This document shows, piece by piece, positions 12,356 to 25,065 of a stretch of DNA of 64,000 bases. Made by a program: the position numbers and the translations under genes. Each line of letters starts with the position of its first letter. The first letter of the stretch is position 1. Where the stretch lies: positions 25,842,571 through 25,906,570 of the forward strand of contig CM046341.1 in assembly GCA_025403435.1 (NCBI GenBank), written 5' to 3'. This stretch comes from Artocarpus heterophyllus (lineage: Eukaryota > Streptophyta > Magnoliopsida > Rosales > Moraceae). The notes under the pieces are model-generated. The model was not told the origin of the DNA. It did not search any database and saw only the letters and a list, made by a program, of their open reading frames with translations.

Positions 12356-14361
12356 TGTTAGACATGAATGCTCTAAGGAGTAAAAATGTAATACGTTTTT
12401 GGAGACATTTTTATCAATAAAGAATTTATTCATTTATATATACCAAATATTGTCCTCTTTACGTTCATATTTGTTGAATGTATGATAAGCAAACAGTAGT
12501 CTGAGACTGTCAGTCTAAACCTTAAGAGTTGGGCATATGATGGGATGATTATGCGGTAGACACGACTCTTAAGGTGATGGTCTAAAATATATGATCCGCA
12601 ATCGAGGGAATAAAGTTGGGCGCTTTATTCATGTAAAGATTGTTATGTTGTCTATATCCCTTTTGGGAGATGGTTTGTCTTGGCCATCGGAGTTGGACTC
12701 CGTGAATAGAAACATTGGCGCGTTGTCATAGGTGACGATGTGTTAGATCGGGACATAAAGTGAATTGATTTGGATTAATAATTCTGTCTTGGCAAATCGA
12801 TTCACTTTAGACAATCATTTGTATTGTATCTTAATCCTGAGATGAATAATGGGCCCGTTGTCTCGATTTGTGTCTTTTGATGTACCAATGGGTGACTCCC
12901 ACATCTCTATAGTGGCATGCATGCCGGTACGTTGGAGGCATGACTCTTGGTAGCGTAGACTTGTTATTCATAGATATGGAATCCATAGCTCCTCTTTAGG
13001 AGTAATGATATCCTCTTATATGCGTTGTCCTGTAATTGGAAAACTGGAGCGCTCAACCATTTGGATACATAGGTGTAACCGAATGGTATACTATCTTTGG
13101 ATGGTAAGTTTTCTAATGGTGAGACAATGGAACGTAAGATAAAAATAATCGGGAAGGTAAGACAGAACTTGTCCTTAAGCCGATTATGGATGATCATATG
13201 GGGATGCGATACACTATGATATGTCATGGAGACTTAGCTACACGAGCTTCGTAATTCTATAAAGTTCGAGAGTGCAGCTCCAAGCTTTTAGTGGATTAGC
13301 GTTGGAGCTGATAATTGTGAAATGTATATCTGGGATATTGGGTTTCATAATTATCATGAGCTTGAACTTTATAGGTCCATTTTGGTCCCCTTTGCTAGCT
13401 CACAAAATCCTGTAACGACACGGCGTGCAATAATTGGTGACTTATGTCGGATTTATCAGATTGGTTTAAAATTTATAAGAATCAAATAATTCATGTCTGT
13501 TTATCGGTTGAATTAATTATGTAAGAAATTAGTTCAAGATGAACTTGTTGAATTATGGCATTCGGATAATTCTTGTCTGTTTATCGGTTGTTTTAATTTT
13601 GGACAATTAGAACAAGATAAACTTGTAGAATTATTGTGAATTGATTTATTTTCTTAGAGATTATCTTGATAAAGTTTGTTTTGATCAGATATCTTTTCTA
13701 TTGGGCTATTTGAATCAAAACTGAGACTTTATCCTTTAGCATCTCGGGTGGAAAATAAAAGATTCACGGAGATTTTTTCTCGGCAGTTCGGCCTGCCGAA
13801 CTGGCCAGTTCGGCCTGCCTATCACACAGTTCGGCATGCCGACTGCGACAGTTAAGATTACACATTTTTCATGCGTATCTTATCCGATATTGATCCGAAT
13901 TTGATTCTGTTTCGATTTTTGAGACCTAATCTGATATGGACTGACCCCAAGGACCAATAGGTATAAAAAGGGAGTGAGTCTAATGATTTACTCAGATCAA
14001 TTTGAGAGATTAAGAGTGATACTCTTCTAGTGAGCATCTGAAAACTCCCTGAGAGCTTTTGTTCACAAATCACGAACACTAGCTTTGGGTTCTCTCTATT
14101 GGTTGGAAGGAGAGTCACCGGTGGAAGAGCTGTACGTGTGAGCCCACACTCACTCCGGTTGTGGATAGAGAATAGCAAAGAAGACCAGTTGGTTGAGGCT
14201 CTTCTGGAATGTTACTTCTCTACACAGGTCGCGGAGGTTCTTCGGCATACTGAGGTTAGTAAGATCTGTTTAATTTATACATATAACATGTCAAACTTGT
14301 GTTTTGGAAATTACTCTGATGAAAAATTTTTAAAATTCCGCTGCGCACTTTTTTTCCAACA
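12356..14361 (+). repeat. Cop1 LTR2 (middle LTR)
   Basis: It is 2,006 bp from TGTTAGACATG to CCAACA and follows the purine-rich end of the internal region (AAGTGGGAGA, 12346-12355). It carries a TATA box at 13962. Its palindrome array (13784-13850) differs in unit content from LTR1 and LTR3, and it lacks a few bases near 13430 that the other two share. It is therefore not simply a recent copy of either neighbour. Confidence 0.92.
13784..13850 (+). repeat. Palindrome array in Cop1 LTR2
   Basis: Three units (TTCGGCCTGCCGAA, TTCGGCCTGCCTAT and TTCGGCATGCCGAC) end about 112 bp before the TATA box. The set differs from LTR1 although the flanking LTR sequence is nearly the same. Confidence 0.8.
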
Positions 14362-14367
14362 GGAGAT

Positions 14368-16421
14368 TGTTAGACATGTATGCCCTAAGGAGTAAAAATG
14401 TAATACGTTTTTGGAGACATTTTTATCAATAAAGAATTTATTTATATATAGACCAAATCTTGTCCTCTTTATGTCCTTATTTGTTGAATGTATGATAAGC
14501 AAACAGTAGTCTGAGACTGTCAGTCTAAACCTTAAGAATTGGGCATATGATGGATTGATTATGCAGAAGACACGATTCTTAAGGTGACGGTCTAAAACAT
14601 ATGATCCACAATCGAGGGAATAAAGTTGGGCGCTTTATTCATGTAAAGATTGTTATGTTGTCTATATCCCTTTTGGGAGATGGTTTGTCTTGGCCATCAG
14701 AGTTGGACTCCGTGAATAGAAACATTGGCTTGTTGTCATAGGTGACGACGTGTTGCATCGGGACATAAAGTGAATTGATTTGGATTAATAATTCTGTCTT
14801 GGCAAATCAATTCACTTTAGACAGTCATTTGTATTGTATCTTAATCCTGAGATGAATAGTGGGCCCGTTGTCTCGACTTGTGTCTTTTGATGTACCAATG
14901 GGTGACTCCCACATCTCTATAGTGGTATGCATGCCGGTACGTTGGAGGCATGACTCTTGATAGCGTAGACTTGTTGTTCATAGATATGGAATCCATAGCT
15001 CCTCTTTAGGAGTAATGATATCCTCTTATATGCGTTGTCCTGTAATTAGAAAACTGGAGCGCTCAACCATTTGGATACATAGGTGTAACCGAATGGTATA
15101 CTATCTTTGGATAGTAAGTTTTCTAATGGTGAGACAATGGAACATAAGATAAAAATAATCGGGAAGGTAAGACAGAACTTGTCCTTAAGCCGATTATGGA
15201 TGATCATATGGGGATGCGATACACTTTGATATGTCATGGAGACTTAGCTACACGAGCTTCGTAATTCTATAAAGTTCGAGAGTGCAGCTCCAAGCTTTTA
15301 GTGGAGTAGCGTTGGAGTTGATAATTGTGAAATGTATATCTGGGATATTGGGTTTCATAATTATCATGAGCTTGAACTTTATAGGTCCATTTTGGTCCCC
15401 TTTGCTAGCTCACAAAATCCTGTAACGACACGGCGTACTTTTCCAATAATTGGTGACTCATGTCGGATTTATCAGATTGGTTTAAAATTTGTATGAATCA
15501 AATAATTCATATCTGTTTATCGGTTGAATTAATTTTGTAAGAAATTAGTTCAAGATAAACTTGTTGAATTATTGCGATCAGATAATTCTTGTCTGTTTAT
15601 CGGCTGTTTTAATTTTGGACAAATTAGAACAAGATAAACTTGTAGAATTATTGTGAATTGATTTATTTTCTTAGAGATTATCTTGATAAAGTTTGTTTTG
15701 ATCAGATAACTTCTCATTGGGTTATTTCAATCAAAACTGAGACTTTATCCTTTAGAATCTCAAGTGGAAAATAAAAGATTCGCAGAGATTTTTTCTCAGG
15801 AGTTCGGCCTACCGGATGACGTGCTCGGCCTGCCGAACTGGCCTGCTCGGCCTGCCGAACTGGCCTGTTCGGCCTGCCGATCAAATTGTTCAGCCTGTCG
15901 ATCAGCGGGAGATAAGATTACACGTTTTCACGCAGATCTTATCAGATATTGATCTGAACTTGATTCTGTTTCGAGTTTTTGAGACCTAATCTGATATGGA
16001 CTGACCCCAGGACCAATAGGTATAAAAAGGGAGTGAGTCACATGATTTACTCAGATCAATTTGAGAGATTAAGAGTGATACTCTTCTAGTGAGCATCTAA
16101 AAACTCCCTAAGATCTTTTGTTCACAAATCATGAGCACTAGCTTTGGGTTCTCTCTATTGGTTGGAAGGAGAGTCACCGGTGGAAGAGTTGTACGTGTAA
16201 GCCCACACTCACTTCGGTTGTGGATAGAGAATAGCAAAGAAGACCAGTTGGTTGAGGCTCTTCTGGAACATTACTTCTCTGCACAGGTTGCGGAGGTTCT
16301 TCGACACACTGAGGTTAGTAAGATCTGTTTAATTTATATATGTAACATATCAAACTTGTGTTTTGGTAATTACTCTGATGAAAAATTTTTAAAAATTCCG
16401 CTGCGCACTTTGTTTCCAACA
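14368..16421 (+). repeat. Cop1 LTR3 (outer 3' LTR)
   Basis: It is 2,054 bp, begins six bases after LTR2 (spacer GGAGAT) and ends CCAACA at 16421, followed by the AATGG duplication. TATA box at 16021. Its palindrome array (15800-15902) begins like LTR1 (TTCGGCCTACCGGATGACGT), so LTR1 and LTR3 look like the original pair. Confidence 0.92.
15800..15902 (+). repeat. Expanded palindrome array in Cop1 LTR3
   Basis: There are five units (TTCGGCCTACCGGA, two CTCGGCCTGCCGAAC, TTCGGCCTGCCGAT and a decayed TTCAGCCTGTCGAT), against three in LTR1 and LTR2. The array ends about 120 bp upstream of the TATA box. Confidence 0.8.
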
Positions 16422-16426
16422 AATGG

Positions 16427-16893
16427 TATGAACACTTGGGCCCTAGTTAGAGATAAGAAATGATAATGATAAAGAAGGACTATAAGATAGCATAATGAGA
16501 TCATGCATTTTATCGAATGTGCATGTGGGTTTATATGGGACTTACTGGGCGTTAGCTCATTAAGTATTTCATGCTGTAGGTATTTCGATGAAAATGTCAG
16601 AATAAATCGTAATGATGAGCTGGTGGATGGATGATGTGTGCAAATTGGGTATGGTTTCTGCCACAGTATGTTTTCCGTTGTATGGTGTTTTAAGATATTT
16701 TGAAAGTAATGTTTGATAAGCTATATTGTAAAAGAATGATGATTATGTAAACACAAGTATATGTTTGTATTTCAAAGTTGTTAAACTAGTATATGTATAG
16801 TATTTATTAAAAAGAAAAAAAAAATTCCTAAATTTTTGCCCTAAAGTAAGTAAGAAAGAGTTCTATCACAGCCCAAAAAAGCGAGTTGTGACA
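16427..16893 (+). repeat. Gyp1 3' LTR, second segment
   Basis: This is the continuation of the Gyp1 LTR after Cop1, ending AGTTGTGACA, which mirrors the TGTCA start at 1953. It contains the acceptor-like CATGCTGTAG at 16570-16579 that pairs with the donor-like site at 4042. Confidence 0.8.
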
Positions 16894-17807
16894 TACATAA
16901 CTTTTGTAAACTAAAAACATACATAATTTCGTAAAATAAAAAGATGCATAAATTTGTAAACTAAAAATATGTAAATATTACAAACCATGTAAGCGGTATC
17001 CATTCCCGACATCACCATTCGTCCGCTGTTCACCATTGTCCATCAAGTGCCATTGACAGGTTATCTTACCTACAACATAAACATACTTAAATGACCTTTC
17101 GCTTAACAAATGGGAAATTCGACGCGCAAAACATAATTAAAAATCATTTAAATAAAAACATGAATGAACATTTTCTGCTTGCTTATTAACTTGTTTGATG
17201 CTTAATTATTTAAGCTATAACTAATCTTATTAATTGGGCCTAGGTAATCGTACTGTTGCACGTGATCCTCGAGAAGTCAAGGTTCACGAGGTCCCCAACG
17301 ATGCCGAGATCATAATCAGTATTGAAGCCTCCCCATAGGTCGGGAGGTTAGTACGACACCCTTAACTTATCTTATTAATTTCACTTATTTTATTGTGTAT
17401 ATGCAATATGGCATGTCAATATATAGCATCACAATTACATAAATTGTAAACATACTTAACTTGAGGGTGACTAAATGAGATGATTTAAATGCAGCACACA
17501 TCACATATTTTTCATGACATAATCACAACATTACATGACATGGCATGACATAAGCATAAAAAATCATAATTTTATCATAACATAACATCACATCATAACA
17601 TAACACAATGCAAGGAATCACCGATATGCATTTCATAAATTTTTATGAAAACATATAAAACCATTTATTTTAAAATCATTTAGACTGTAAGCAAGATTCC
17701 TACTTACCTGGACTCTGAGCTAAGCGATTCTAGTCAAATCCCATTGTATCTACAATCTGCAAAGCATCTTCAACAGTGATGCTAGGGTGACCATGGATGA
17801 CTAAGAA
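16894..17807 (-). mobile_element. Gyp2 LTR remnant, segment 3 (3' part)
   Basis: There is no gene here. On the minus strand, a donor-like CAG|GTAAGTAG at 17707 and an acceptor-like TTATGTTGTAG at 17070 match the paired sites of the Gyp1 and Gyp3 LTRs. With segments 35521-36788 and 20896-22002 it adds up to a chromovirus LTR of about 3.29 kb, close to the 3.37-3.43 kb of its relatives. The exact left end is unclear. The assignment is inferred from structure, not from a clear alignment. Confidence 0.4.
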
Positions 17808-18070
17808 TGTAACACCCCCTTACGGATGTCATAGATGTCGTTACTTATACTCTTATTGTCATTATTTTAAGATAGTCATTATTTTAAGATAAACTATTCA
17901 AATAATATATAAGTAGTTATACATAACCCAGGATCCATGCATATTTTTTTTATAATATACTTTATGAAATAATTTTAAAACAACGTATGTATATTTAAAT
18001 AGTTTATCAATACCAAAATAATGAAACAATAATTTAAATAAAAATCAAATAGCCATTAAAATCTGCTTTG

Positions 18071-18222
18071 CCAGTTCGGTAGGCTGAACTTGACTATCAG
18101 CAAGCTGTTAGAGGCTCTAAAAAATCAAGGTTTTAAAACACATAGATCGGCAGGCCAATGTAGGGTGATTGGCAGGCCAATCATAATATCAGCATATCGA
18201 CCAAAATGGTTGGCAACCTAAT
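18071..18222 (-). repeat. Palindrome array near the 3' end of Sol3
   Basis: Decayed copies of TCGGCAGGCCGA (for example GTTCGGTAGGCTGAAC and GATCGGCAGGCCAAT) are spread over 150 bp. The plus strand shows AGG orientation. Spacing and position match the array at 22237-22408 of Gyp3. Confidence 0.65.
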
Positions 18223-20575
18223 CTGTTGCCAAAAATGAAGGTAAATTAAAGACAAGTCTTAATATAACTTAGTGCAGAAAAATTATCATACATTATTAAA
18301 AACATTGTTTCATAAATCAATTCTTTTCATGGCATTCTTTCGTTTTCCAATCCATCATTCCTAGCACATACGCTCGTCCTTGTCCTCCTCTTAATCCCTA
18401 ATTCTTTCATCATTGTCTGCAACATGATGTAAAACTAGTAAGCAAAAGCTTAGTAAGTACACTTTCTTATCTCACAACATTAAAACATTTCATGAAAGTC
18501 ATTGCATATCATCATCATTGTAACCATCATAATCATAATAATGCACTAGGTACAAGTTCATATAGAACATATCTTTCCTTTAAAACATCCATATTAAAAC
18601 TTCATTCATTTTATCTTTAGGGGCCCAAGTGTTGCACCATAACATCATCATCATAGGCGCGTTGTCATGAGAGGAGAGGGATACCTAAGCCCAAACCAAA
18701 CATGACAAGTCCAACTTTGGACAACATCATAAACATAAACATAACATTGGGTGTGCAACACTTAATTAGGTGATACATATATATATATACATGCATACTG
18801 TTAAGCTTTGGCATACCTCATCATCAAAACATACATTAAACCTTCTTGTAACATTAAAAGCTTTCTTGAAATGACATTATGTAAAACAATTTAAAATCAT
18901 CATGAAACGTATTCTCAAAACTTTTCATAAAACTCATTATGTTGCAGGTAAAAATGTACTTACTTAACTTGCTTGCTTACTAAACCTTGATTTAGATGAC
19001 ATTGCCATGAGTGTCGATGTGCTCCCTTCTTGGAGTGTTCATGTCAATTATTCATATACACAAGAAATTAACATTCATCTTTATGATATCATTCAATACT
19101 ACATTACATCATTCATACTTTCTTCTCTTAAAATGTTAACTAAAATACATTTTACAACCTTTTAAAACATTCCATCAAATTGCCATTAGAAAACCTTCCT
19201 AACCATTAGGGGTTCAAGACTCAATAACTTTTAATTCACATACAATTAAGGCGTGAAACTTTGCAGGGACAAAGTTAACATATATATATAATACCGTGAT
19301 TTTTTGTTGGTCATAAAAATTTCATTTGTTAATTAAAATAAATCTCATATTCAACAACATAAAATCCGCCAGCATAAACTAGATAGTGAGCAGCCTTGAA
19401 TAAAAGTTACTTATTAAATTATTTATGGCATAAAATAATTTATAAAAATTACTACATATATTAGATACATAAAACTATAATATATTCAAATTTTGGCTTT
19501 AAATAAATTCGGGACAATTCAAAATGTGCATTTGAAATCAGTGATAAAATTAACTTTACATATATAAGGCAGTGAACACCTTTTAACTAACATTTAAGAA
19601 AATATCATTGAAATAACTTTAATCATAAAATTTTTATGACAATCTTTAAACATATAATTACACTACTAGAAAAATTTTTATGGTCAAATAGGCTCATTTA
19701 GTAATAAAATCGAGTCATTAAAACAAAGAGTGAAAATTTACCATCGACCTGTTGATCTGTGTGTTTTAAAACCCTGATTTTATTAGGTTTAAATTGTGTT
19801 CATATTATTTTAGGTTTAAATTTACCATTTTGATAGCAATAAAAACCTCGTTTAAAGAAAGTTCTAAGAAATAATATGAACACAATTTAAACCTAAAATA
19901 AAATGCTCACTTGTTATGGAGATTTCTCCATTTTCCTTTGAATTTAGCTAAGAGAAACTTGAGGTTTCTTGATGCTCTTCCATGTTTTTGTAGTAAAATG
20001 AGGAAAAAGAAATAGAAGAAAGAAATGTGGAAGAAAATGAGTTGGAAGAGTCTTGAGAAAGATGTGAATAAAGGAGTGATTTAGATGAGGTTGTGTATCT
20101 TTTCTTTTTTTATATTGGAATCAGATTTTTCTTATAGAAATGGAGAGTGGCCTCTTGGAAGATGGAGAAAAATTGGGAAAAGGAATCTAGGACTAAATGG
20201 GGAACACAATGATAACACCTTACCTAAGCATGTGATGATTTTCCAATTATTCAATCAATCACAACCAAAGAAATAATAAAATAAGCAAAATAATTTTGAA
20301 TTTCAAATGCATAAACCGGATCCCTTCATTCCGCAAGCATTGTATCCCAACACTGTATACCCCACTTGTTTAAATGATTTGTCACTTTAGGTGAAAAGCC
20401 TAAAATTCAAAATGAAAGAGGAATCTTTTCCTCACAAGGAGCCAAAAGAGATAGATGATAATGGACCATTAAGTTAAGATTAGACAACACCATATTAGGC
20501 CAACACTCACATTTTTTTTTTTAACTTTGGCTACTGACTACTTGTCAGTAGACTCAGTGTACCAGTCACTTAGAA

Positions 20576-20682
20576 TTAGCCTACCAAATCTAAGAAATTC
20601 AGCCTGACGATGAAATCCATCGGCCTACCAAACTAAATAGCATAATTTGGCCTGCTGAACTGAAAAATTCGGCCTGTTGAAA
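20576..20682 (-). repeat. Palindrome array near the 5' end of Sol3
   Basis: Decayed copies such as ATCGGCCTACCAAAC and TTCGGCCTGTTGAA occur here. On the plus strand they are in CCT orientation, opposite to the array at the other end of the same LTR. Confidence 0.6.
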
Positions 20683-20895
20683 TGCCACATTCTTTTAATA
20701 CATGTATAAAACATTAAATTATTTATTATACTTACATCATAAATGACATAAACATTTTAAGCACATCAATTCCACGTGATTGTCACTTGTCATAATTCTC
20801 AAAATATATGGTTAATAACATTATTTCATAAAAAATTACATAACATCGTTAAATATTTAGTACTATTCATTACAAGAAAGACGACGGGTGTTACA

Positions 20896-22002
20896 AAGAA
20901 TGCTTCATGGAGATTTATAATTGCTAAAAACATCATTTTAGACTCCGTTATTGCAGTCTAAATCGCCTCAATTCACATGCAGCCAATGCCAAATGATTTT
21001 CAACATAATGGAATTACTTCAAATGTAGGGAACCATCGCATTTGGAGCATCAAAATAAGTCTAGAGGAGGTCTCGGATTACTGATCGGAGGTCGAGATCA
21101 CCATAACCTGAGGTCGTCGGAGGCCGACCACCTGCGGTGGCATGTGGCAGCATGTTTGGTGGCTCCAGTGATTGGGCATCAATGGCGCTTTAGCTTGTGA
21201 TAGTTCTTAGCGTCTTGAATCTATTGGTGGCATCAGTTTCACCTGATTTAGCCTCTAACATGGCATATCAAAATGGTGTAATCTAGGAAAAATGATGGCT
21301 TTGATCTCAAACTTTTGGTGATGGTTTAGCCAAATTGGTCAAGGGCTCCTTCCCTAGGCCTCTCTAAACATGTTGGTATAGGTAGTGTACCCCATCGCCA
21401 CTCGAATGGCGGCTTCTTTCTCCTCACGATGGCACTCACGGGTGAAGGCCAGTCCTTGGTCTTCCAACATTGAACCTATGAAAATTGGATGGTGGGAAAT
21501 CTTCCCCATGCTTCTCTAAGTGTAACAGTGTCAATGGCGTGCTTCAACACCAACTATATCACCATAATCAAGCTCACGGCGGTGGTGCATGGTGGCAAAG
21601 TCTGATCACCACCCTCTCGCCATGGTTTCGAGAAATTGATGGGTGAGAAAACTTCATCACCCTGCTTTGAAGCTTCTGGTGCAATCTACTTGTTGCACCA
21701 TCATCGGGAATCACAATAGCGATGGGTTTCATCGATATTTGATGGATGGCTACTACATTAAATCATAATTAAATAGAAAATCTAACTCGAGTCATGGCGG
21801 TTGTACGTAATTAGCTCAATATAGTCTCTTCAATGTACCACAACATTAGACATGTATTTAACATAATTCATAATTGACAGGTGTAATAACGGTCTACTTT
21901 AATGTCTTCGGTGAGACTATATTGTCAAACATTAATCTATAATAATCATGTATCCAAAATAGAAAAACATGATATATTAGCAGCATAATAATTGAACTTA
22001 AG
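20896..22002 (-). mobile_element. Gyp2 LTR remnant, segment 2
   Basis: This is sequence between Sol3 and Gyp3 without a recognisable gene. It starts with the Sol3 duplication AAGAA and ends CTTAAG beside Gyp3. About 20,940-21,770 is less AT-rich than its surroundings, but stops occur in all frames and I see no protein domain. I assign it to the Gyp2 LTR because its length and position fit between the other two segments. It could instead be older host sequence. Confidence 0.35.
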
Positions 22003-22236
22003 TGTAGCACCCCCTTACGGATGTCACAGATATCGTTACATTCATTCTTGTTACCGTTATCAAAGTTAAACTATTTTAAATAAAAACATAATTTGGATAC
22101 ATACCCCAGGATCTATACTTACATTTTTTTTAATAAACTACTTGAATATAAACATTCCTTAAATAGTTTATCACACCAAAACAAAAGAGCCATAATATGA
22201 ATAAAAGTCAACACCACTTTTAAAATCTACTTATAC

Positions 22237-22408
22237 AGTTCGACAGGCCAAACTAGACCAGCAGTTTGAACTTCGACCACCGGCAGGCCGCCTGAGGCTC
22301 TACAAATCAGGGTTTTAAAATCACTAAGATCGGCAAGCCGATACAGGACAATCGGTAGGCCAATTATTGCATTGGCAAACCGACCAATAATGATCGGCAA
22401 GCTCATCT
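22237..22408 (-). repeat. Palindrome array, 3' side of Gyp3 3' LTR
   Basis: Spaced variants of TCGGCAGGCCGA occur here (GTTCGACAGGCCAAAC, CACCGGCAGGCCGCC, GATCGGCAAGCCGAT, AATCGGTAGGCCAAT). The plus strand is in AGG orientation. The array lies about 235-405 bp from the LTR end. Confidence 0.75.
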
Positions 22409-25065
22409 ATTGTTAAAACAAAATTTTTAATGTTCAAACAAGACTCAATATTTCAAAATGTTGAAGACAAATAATAATACTATAAAGCTAAAGAGACATA
22501 GTTCAAATCTTTAAGACTATTCAAGTTAACATGCTCAAAAAAACAAAACATAGTTTATAACTTTTAAAAACTTCTTTGGCATGTCCCTTTTTCAATCCAT
22601 CCTACATAGCTCACACGCCCTTCCTTGCCTTCCACCTAATCCATAATTCTCTTACCCTTATCTACAACATGATGTAAAATTGAGTAAGCATAAGCTTAGT
22701 AAGTACATTTAATATCTCACAACGTAAAACATCTTATGAACGTCATTATAAAACATCATTACCATAAGCATCATCATAATAGTGCGCTAGACACAGTTGC
22801 ATATAGAACATATCTTTTCATTTCATTATCCATATTAAAACTTTGTACGTTTTATCATTAGCGGCCCAAGTGTTGCACCATTAACATCATCATAGGCGCA
22901 CCGTAATGAGAGGAAAGGGGTAGCTAATTCCAAACCAAACATGACATCATAACATAAACATAACATAACATGGGGTGTGCAACACTTATTTAAGTGATAC
23001 ATATATCTATACTTTTATATTTAAAAAAAAAACATCATCATCAAAACATGCATAAACTTCTTTACATTAAAAATTTCATAATAATACATCATGTATAATC
23101 TTCATGAGAAATCATCATAAAACCATCATGACCATATATTATCAAACTTTTTAAATCTCATGATGTTGCAGGTGATAATGTACTTACTTGTTTAGCTTAC
23201 TCAACCTTAATTGTAGATGACATCACTGCGGTCTTGATGTGCTCACTCCTTATTGTGTTTATGTCATACATTCATTTAAAAATAAAATTAACATTTATTT
23301 TCATGAAATCATTCAACACCAAAGACATTATCAAGTACCTTATTACATCACACATACATTCATCTCTTGAAAACATTAGTCCTTAATACGTTTTATTAAC
23401 CTTAAAAACATTAGAACAAAACTGCCAATTGAGAATGCAACCTGACCCTTATGAGTTCATAGCTCAGTAACTCATAATTCATACACAATTCAAGCACCAA
23501 ACTTGGCAGGGACAAAGTTAACATATAAACATATTACCATGATTTTTCATTGGTCATAAAAATTTTATTGGTATTTAAAATCAAGTCACAAATTCATGAC
23601 ACAGAATTAGCTAGCATAACTGAAATAGTGAGTAGCTCCTATTAGCATTCTTAATATAAATTATCAACTCCACTAAAAAATCTCATAAAATTCCTGTATA
23701 TGGGAGACACCTAGAACTATAACATAGTCAAAAATTACCTTTAAATAAAATCGAAAACAGTCCAAACCATGCATTAGAAGGTAGAGACAATAATAACTTC
23801 CAATGTGTCAGGCAGTGAGTTTCATACAATAATCATATTCCAATAATCAAAAAAAAATTACTGTGATCTTAAAATTTATATGACAACTTATTAACATATA
23901 ACTATATAAGCACAAAAAGTTTCATCACTAAATAAATTCATTTAATTGTACAAAAACATCACATGACAAGAAGTCCCAAAATTCACTGATAGAACAATCC
24001 CAAAACCTAGTCTTAATTAAAATTCAATAACACATAAAATATTCATCAAATCATCATGAGACTTTCCAGTTCAATTCTTAATATGTATATGAATATATTT
24101 GCCAAATTTCGTACAAAATAACATTCATTTGCCCCTAGAACAAAGACCACACTTTATACAAGAATATACCAATCAGCAACATTGCGGCTATGAGGTGCAA
24201 AGCATGAACATTTAATATCTCAACCTAGGCAACACCAAATGGCACGAAATTTGGAGCAACATCACATAACATATACATGAAAATTATATTAAAATTTTAG
24301 AGCAAATAAAGATTTTTAGACAAAGTTATGGGGGTTAGAACATAGAGAAAATACAACATTACCGATTAGCATTAATTAACTATAAGTGGCAGAGAGAAGA
24401 AAATTCATATCTCAACATAGAAAAAACCAATTGATGTGAAATTTTCAGAGTTAGCACATAACACATACATGAATAACATATTAAAATTTTAGAGCAAAAA
24501 GAAATTCCTAGACAAAGTTATAGTAGTCTGCTTAAGGAGAAAAATTACATTTTAGAAATACCGAGAATAAGTTCTTACCTTAAAACAAATTCTTCTCAAT
24601 CTTTCCTTGGATTCACCCAACGAAAATTCAATATTTCTTTCAAATATTTGCAAGTAAATGAGAGAGAGAAAAGAAATCGTGAAGGGAAAAAGAGGAGGAG
24701 AGCATGTGAGGCAAATTTTTCTCTTTTTTTTTGTTGAAGTATACATGAAATGAGAGTGATATGATGAGGGGGTTTGATTTTTCTGAAATGGCAGAAATTT
24801 TTGCAAAAAAAAAAGAATACATAATCATGGGAGATTGAGGGGAATTTGGGAAAGTTGACAATGATTTGGTCCACTTACCAAATTTTAACCCTCAAAATAG
24901 GGAACCCTCATCAATTATCCAATCATTCACAAAAGTCAAACATTTTATTACCTAAATTAAGGAAAAGGACCAAAAATATGCTAATCAATCAAAATTAATT
25001 ATCCAATTATATCCAATCATCAATGTCACAATTTTGGAAGATTTCTTTTGATTGCTCATCAGCAT

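Larger units (their letters stand above)
4856..16421 (+). mobile_element. Cop1: Ty1/copia retrotransposon with three LTRs, nested in Gyp1 LTR
   Basis: Three LTR copies of about 2.0 kb each start TGTTAGACATG and end CCAACA: 4856-6878, 12356-14361 and 14368-16421. The outer two are flanked by the perfect 5 bp duplication AATGG (4851-4855 and 16422-16426), so the unit lies cleanly in the Gyp1 LTR. Between LTR1 and LTR2 are a Met-tRNA primer site, a 1.5 kb leader, gag-pol in copia order (gag, protease, integrase, reverse transcriptase, RNase H) and a polypurine tract. LTR2 and LTR3 are separated only by GGAGAT, which equals the end of the polypurine tract. The pol type resembles the Tork/TAR group, an uncertain assignment made by eye. 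Stops and frameshifts show it cannot make a full polyprotein. Confidence 0.93.
1..16893 (+). mobile_element. Gyp1: Ty3/gypsy chromovirus (Tekay/Del-like), 5' end outside window, 3' LTR split by Cop1
   Basis: The window opens inside the pol region of a plus-strand gypsy element. In order there are RNase H, integrase with HHCC zinc finger and DDE core, a C-terminal chromodomain-like segment, a polypurine tract and a long 3' LTR. The LTR starts TGTCA at 1953 and ends TGACA at 16893, a perfect terminal inverted repeat, but is interrupted at 4855/16427 by Cop1. Without Cop1 the LTR is about 3.37 kb, which fits the long LTRs known for Tekay/Del chromoviruses. The 5' LTR, primer site, gag, protease and most of reverse transcriptase are not visible. 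The five bases after the LTR are TACAT, the predicted target duplication, which cannot be checked here. The element is not coding-competent. Confidence 0.85.
17808..20895 (-). mobile_element. Sol3: solo LTR of the Gyp3 family
   Basis: This 3,088 bp unit reads TGTAACACCCCCTTACGG at its left end and GGGTGTTACA at its right. It is flanked by the perfect duplication AAGAA (17803-17807 and 20896-20900). Its left end matches both LTRs of Gyp3 and lies in the same orientation. There is no internal region, primer site or coding domain between the ends, so it is a solo LTR left by LTR-LTR recombination. It contains two palindrome arrays and the conserved donor/acceptor pair (minus strand, about 18963 and 18418). 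Small open frames such as 20085-20276 have no recognisable domain. Confidence 0.9.

Noticed and set aside
16894..16898. TACAT as proven target duplication of Gyp1
   Set aside because: Only one side is in the window, so it is a prediction, not a finding.
20940..21770. Host gene fragment in less AT-rich DNA
   Set aside because: Stops in all frames and no recognisable peptide. Left as part of an LTR remnant or unassigned DNA.
24552..24874. Several overlapping minus-strand frames in the Gyp3 LTR
   Set aside because: Three frames open over a pyrimidine-rich LTR leader with no domain. The twin copy at 32921-33124 has a different frame set.
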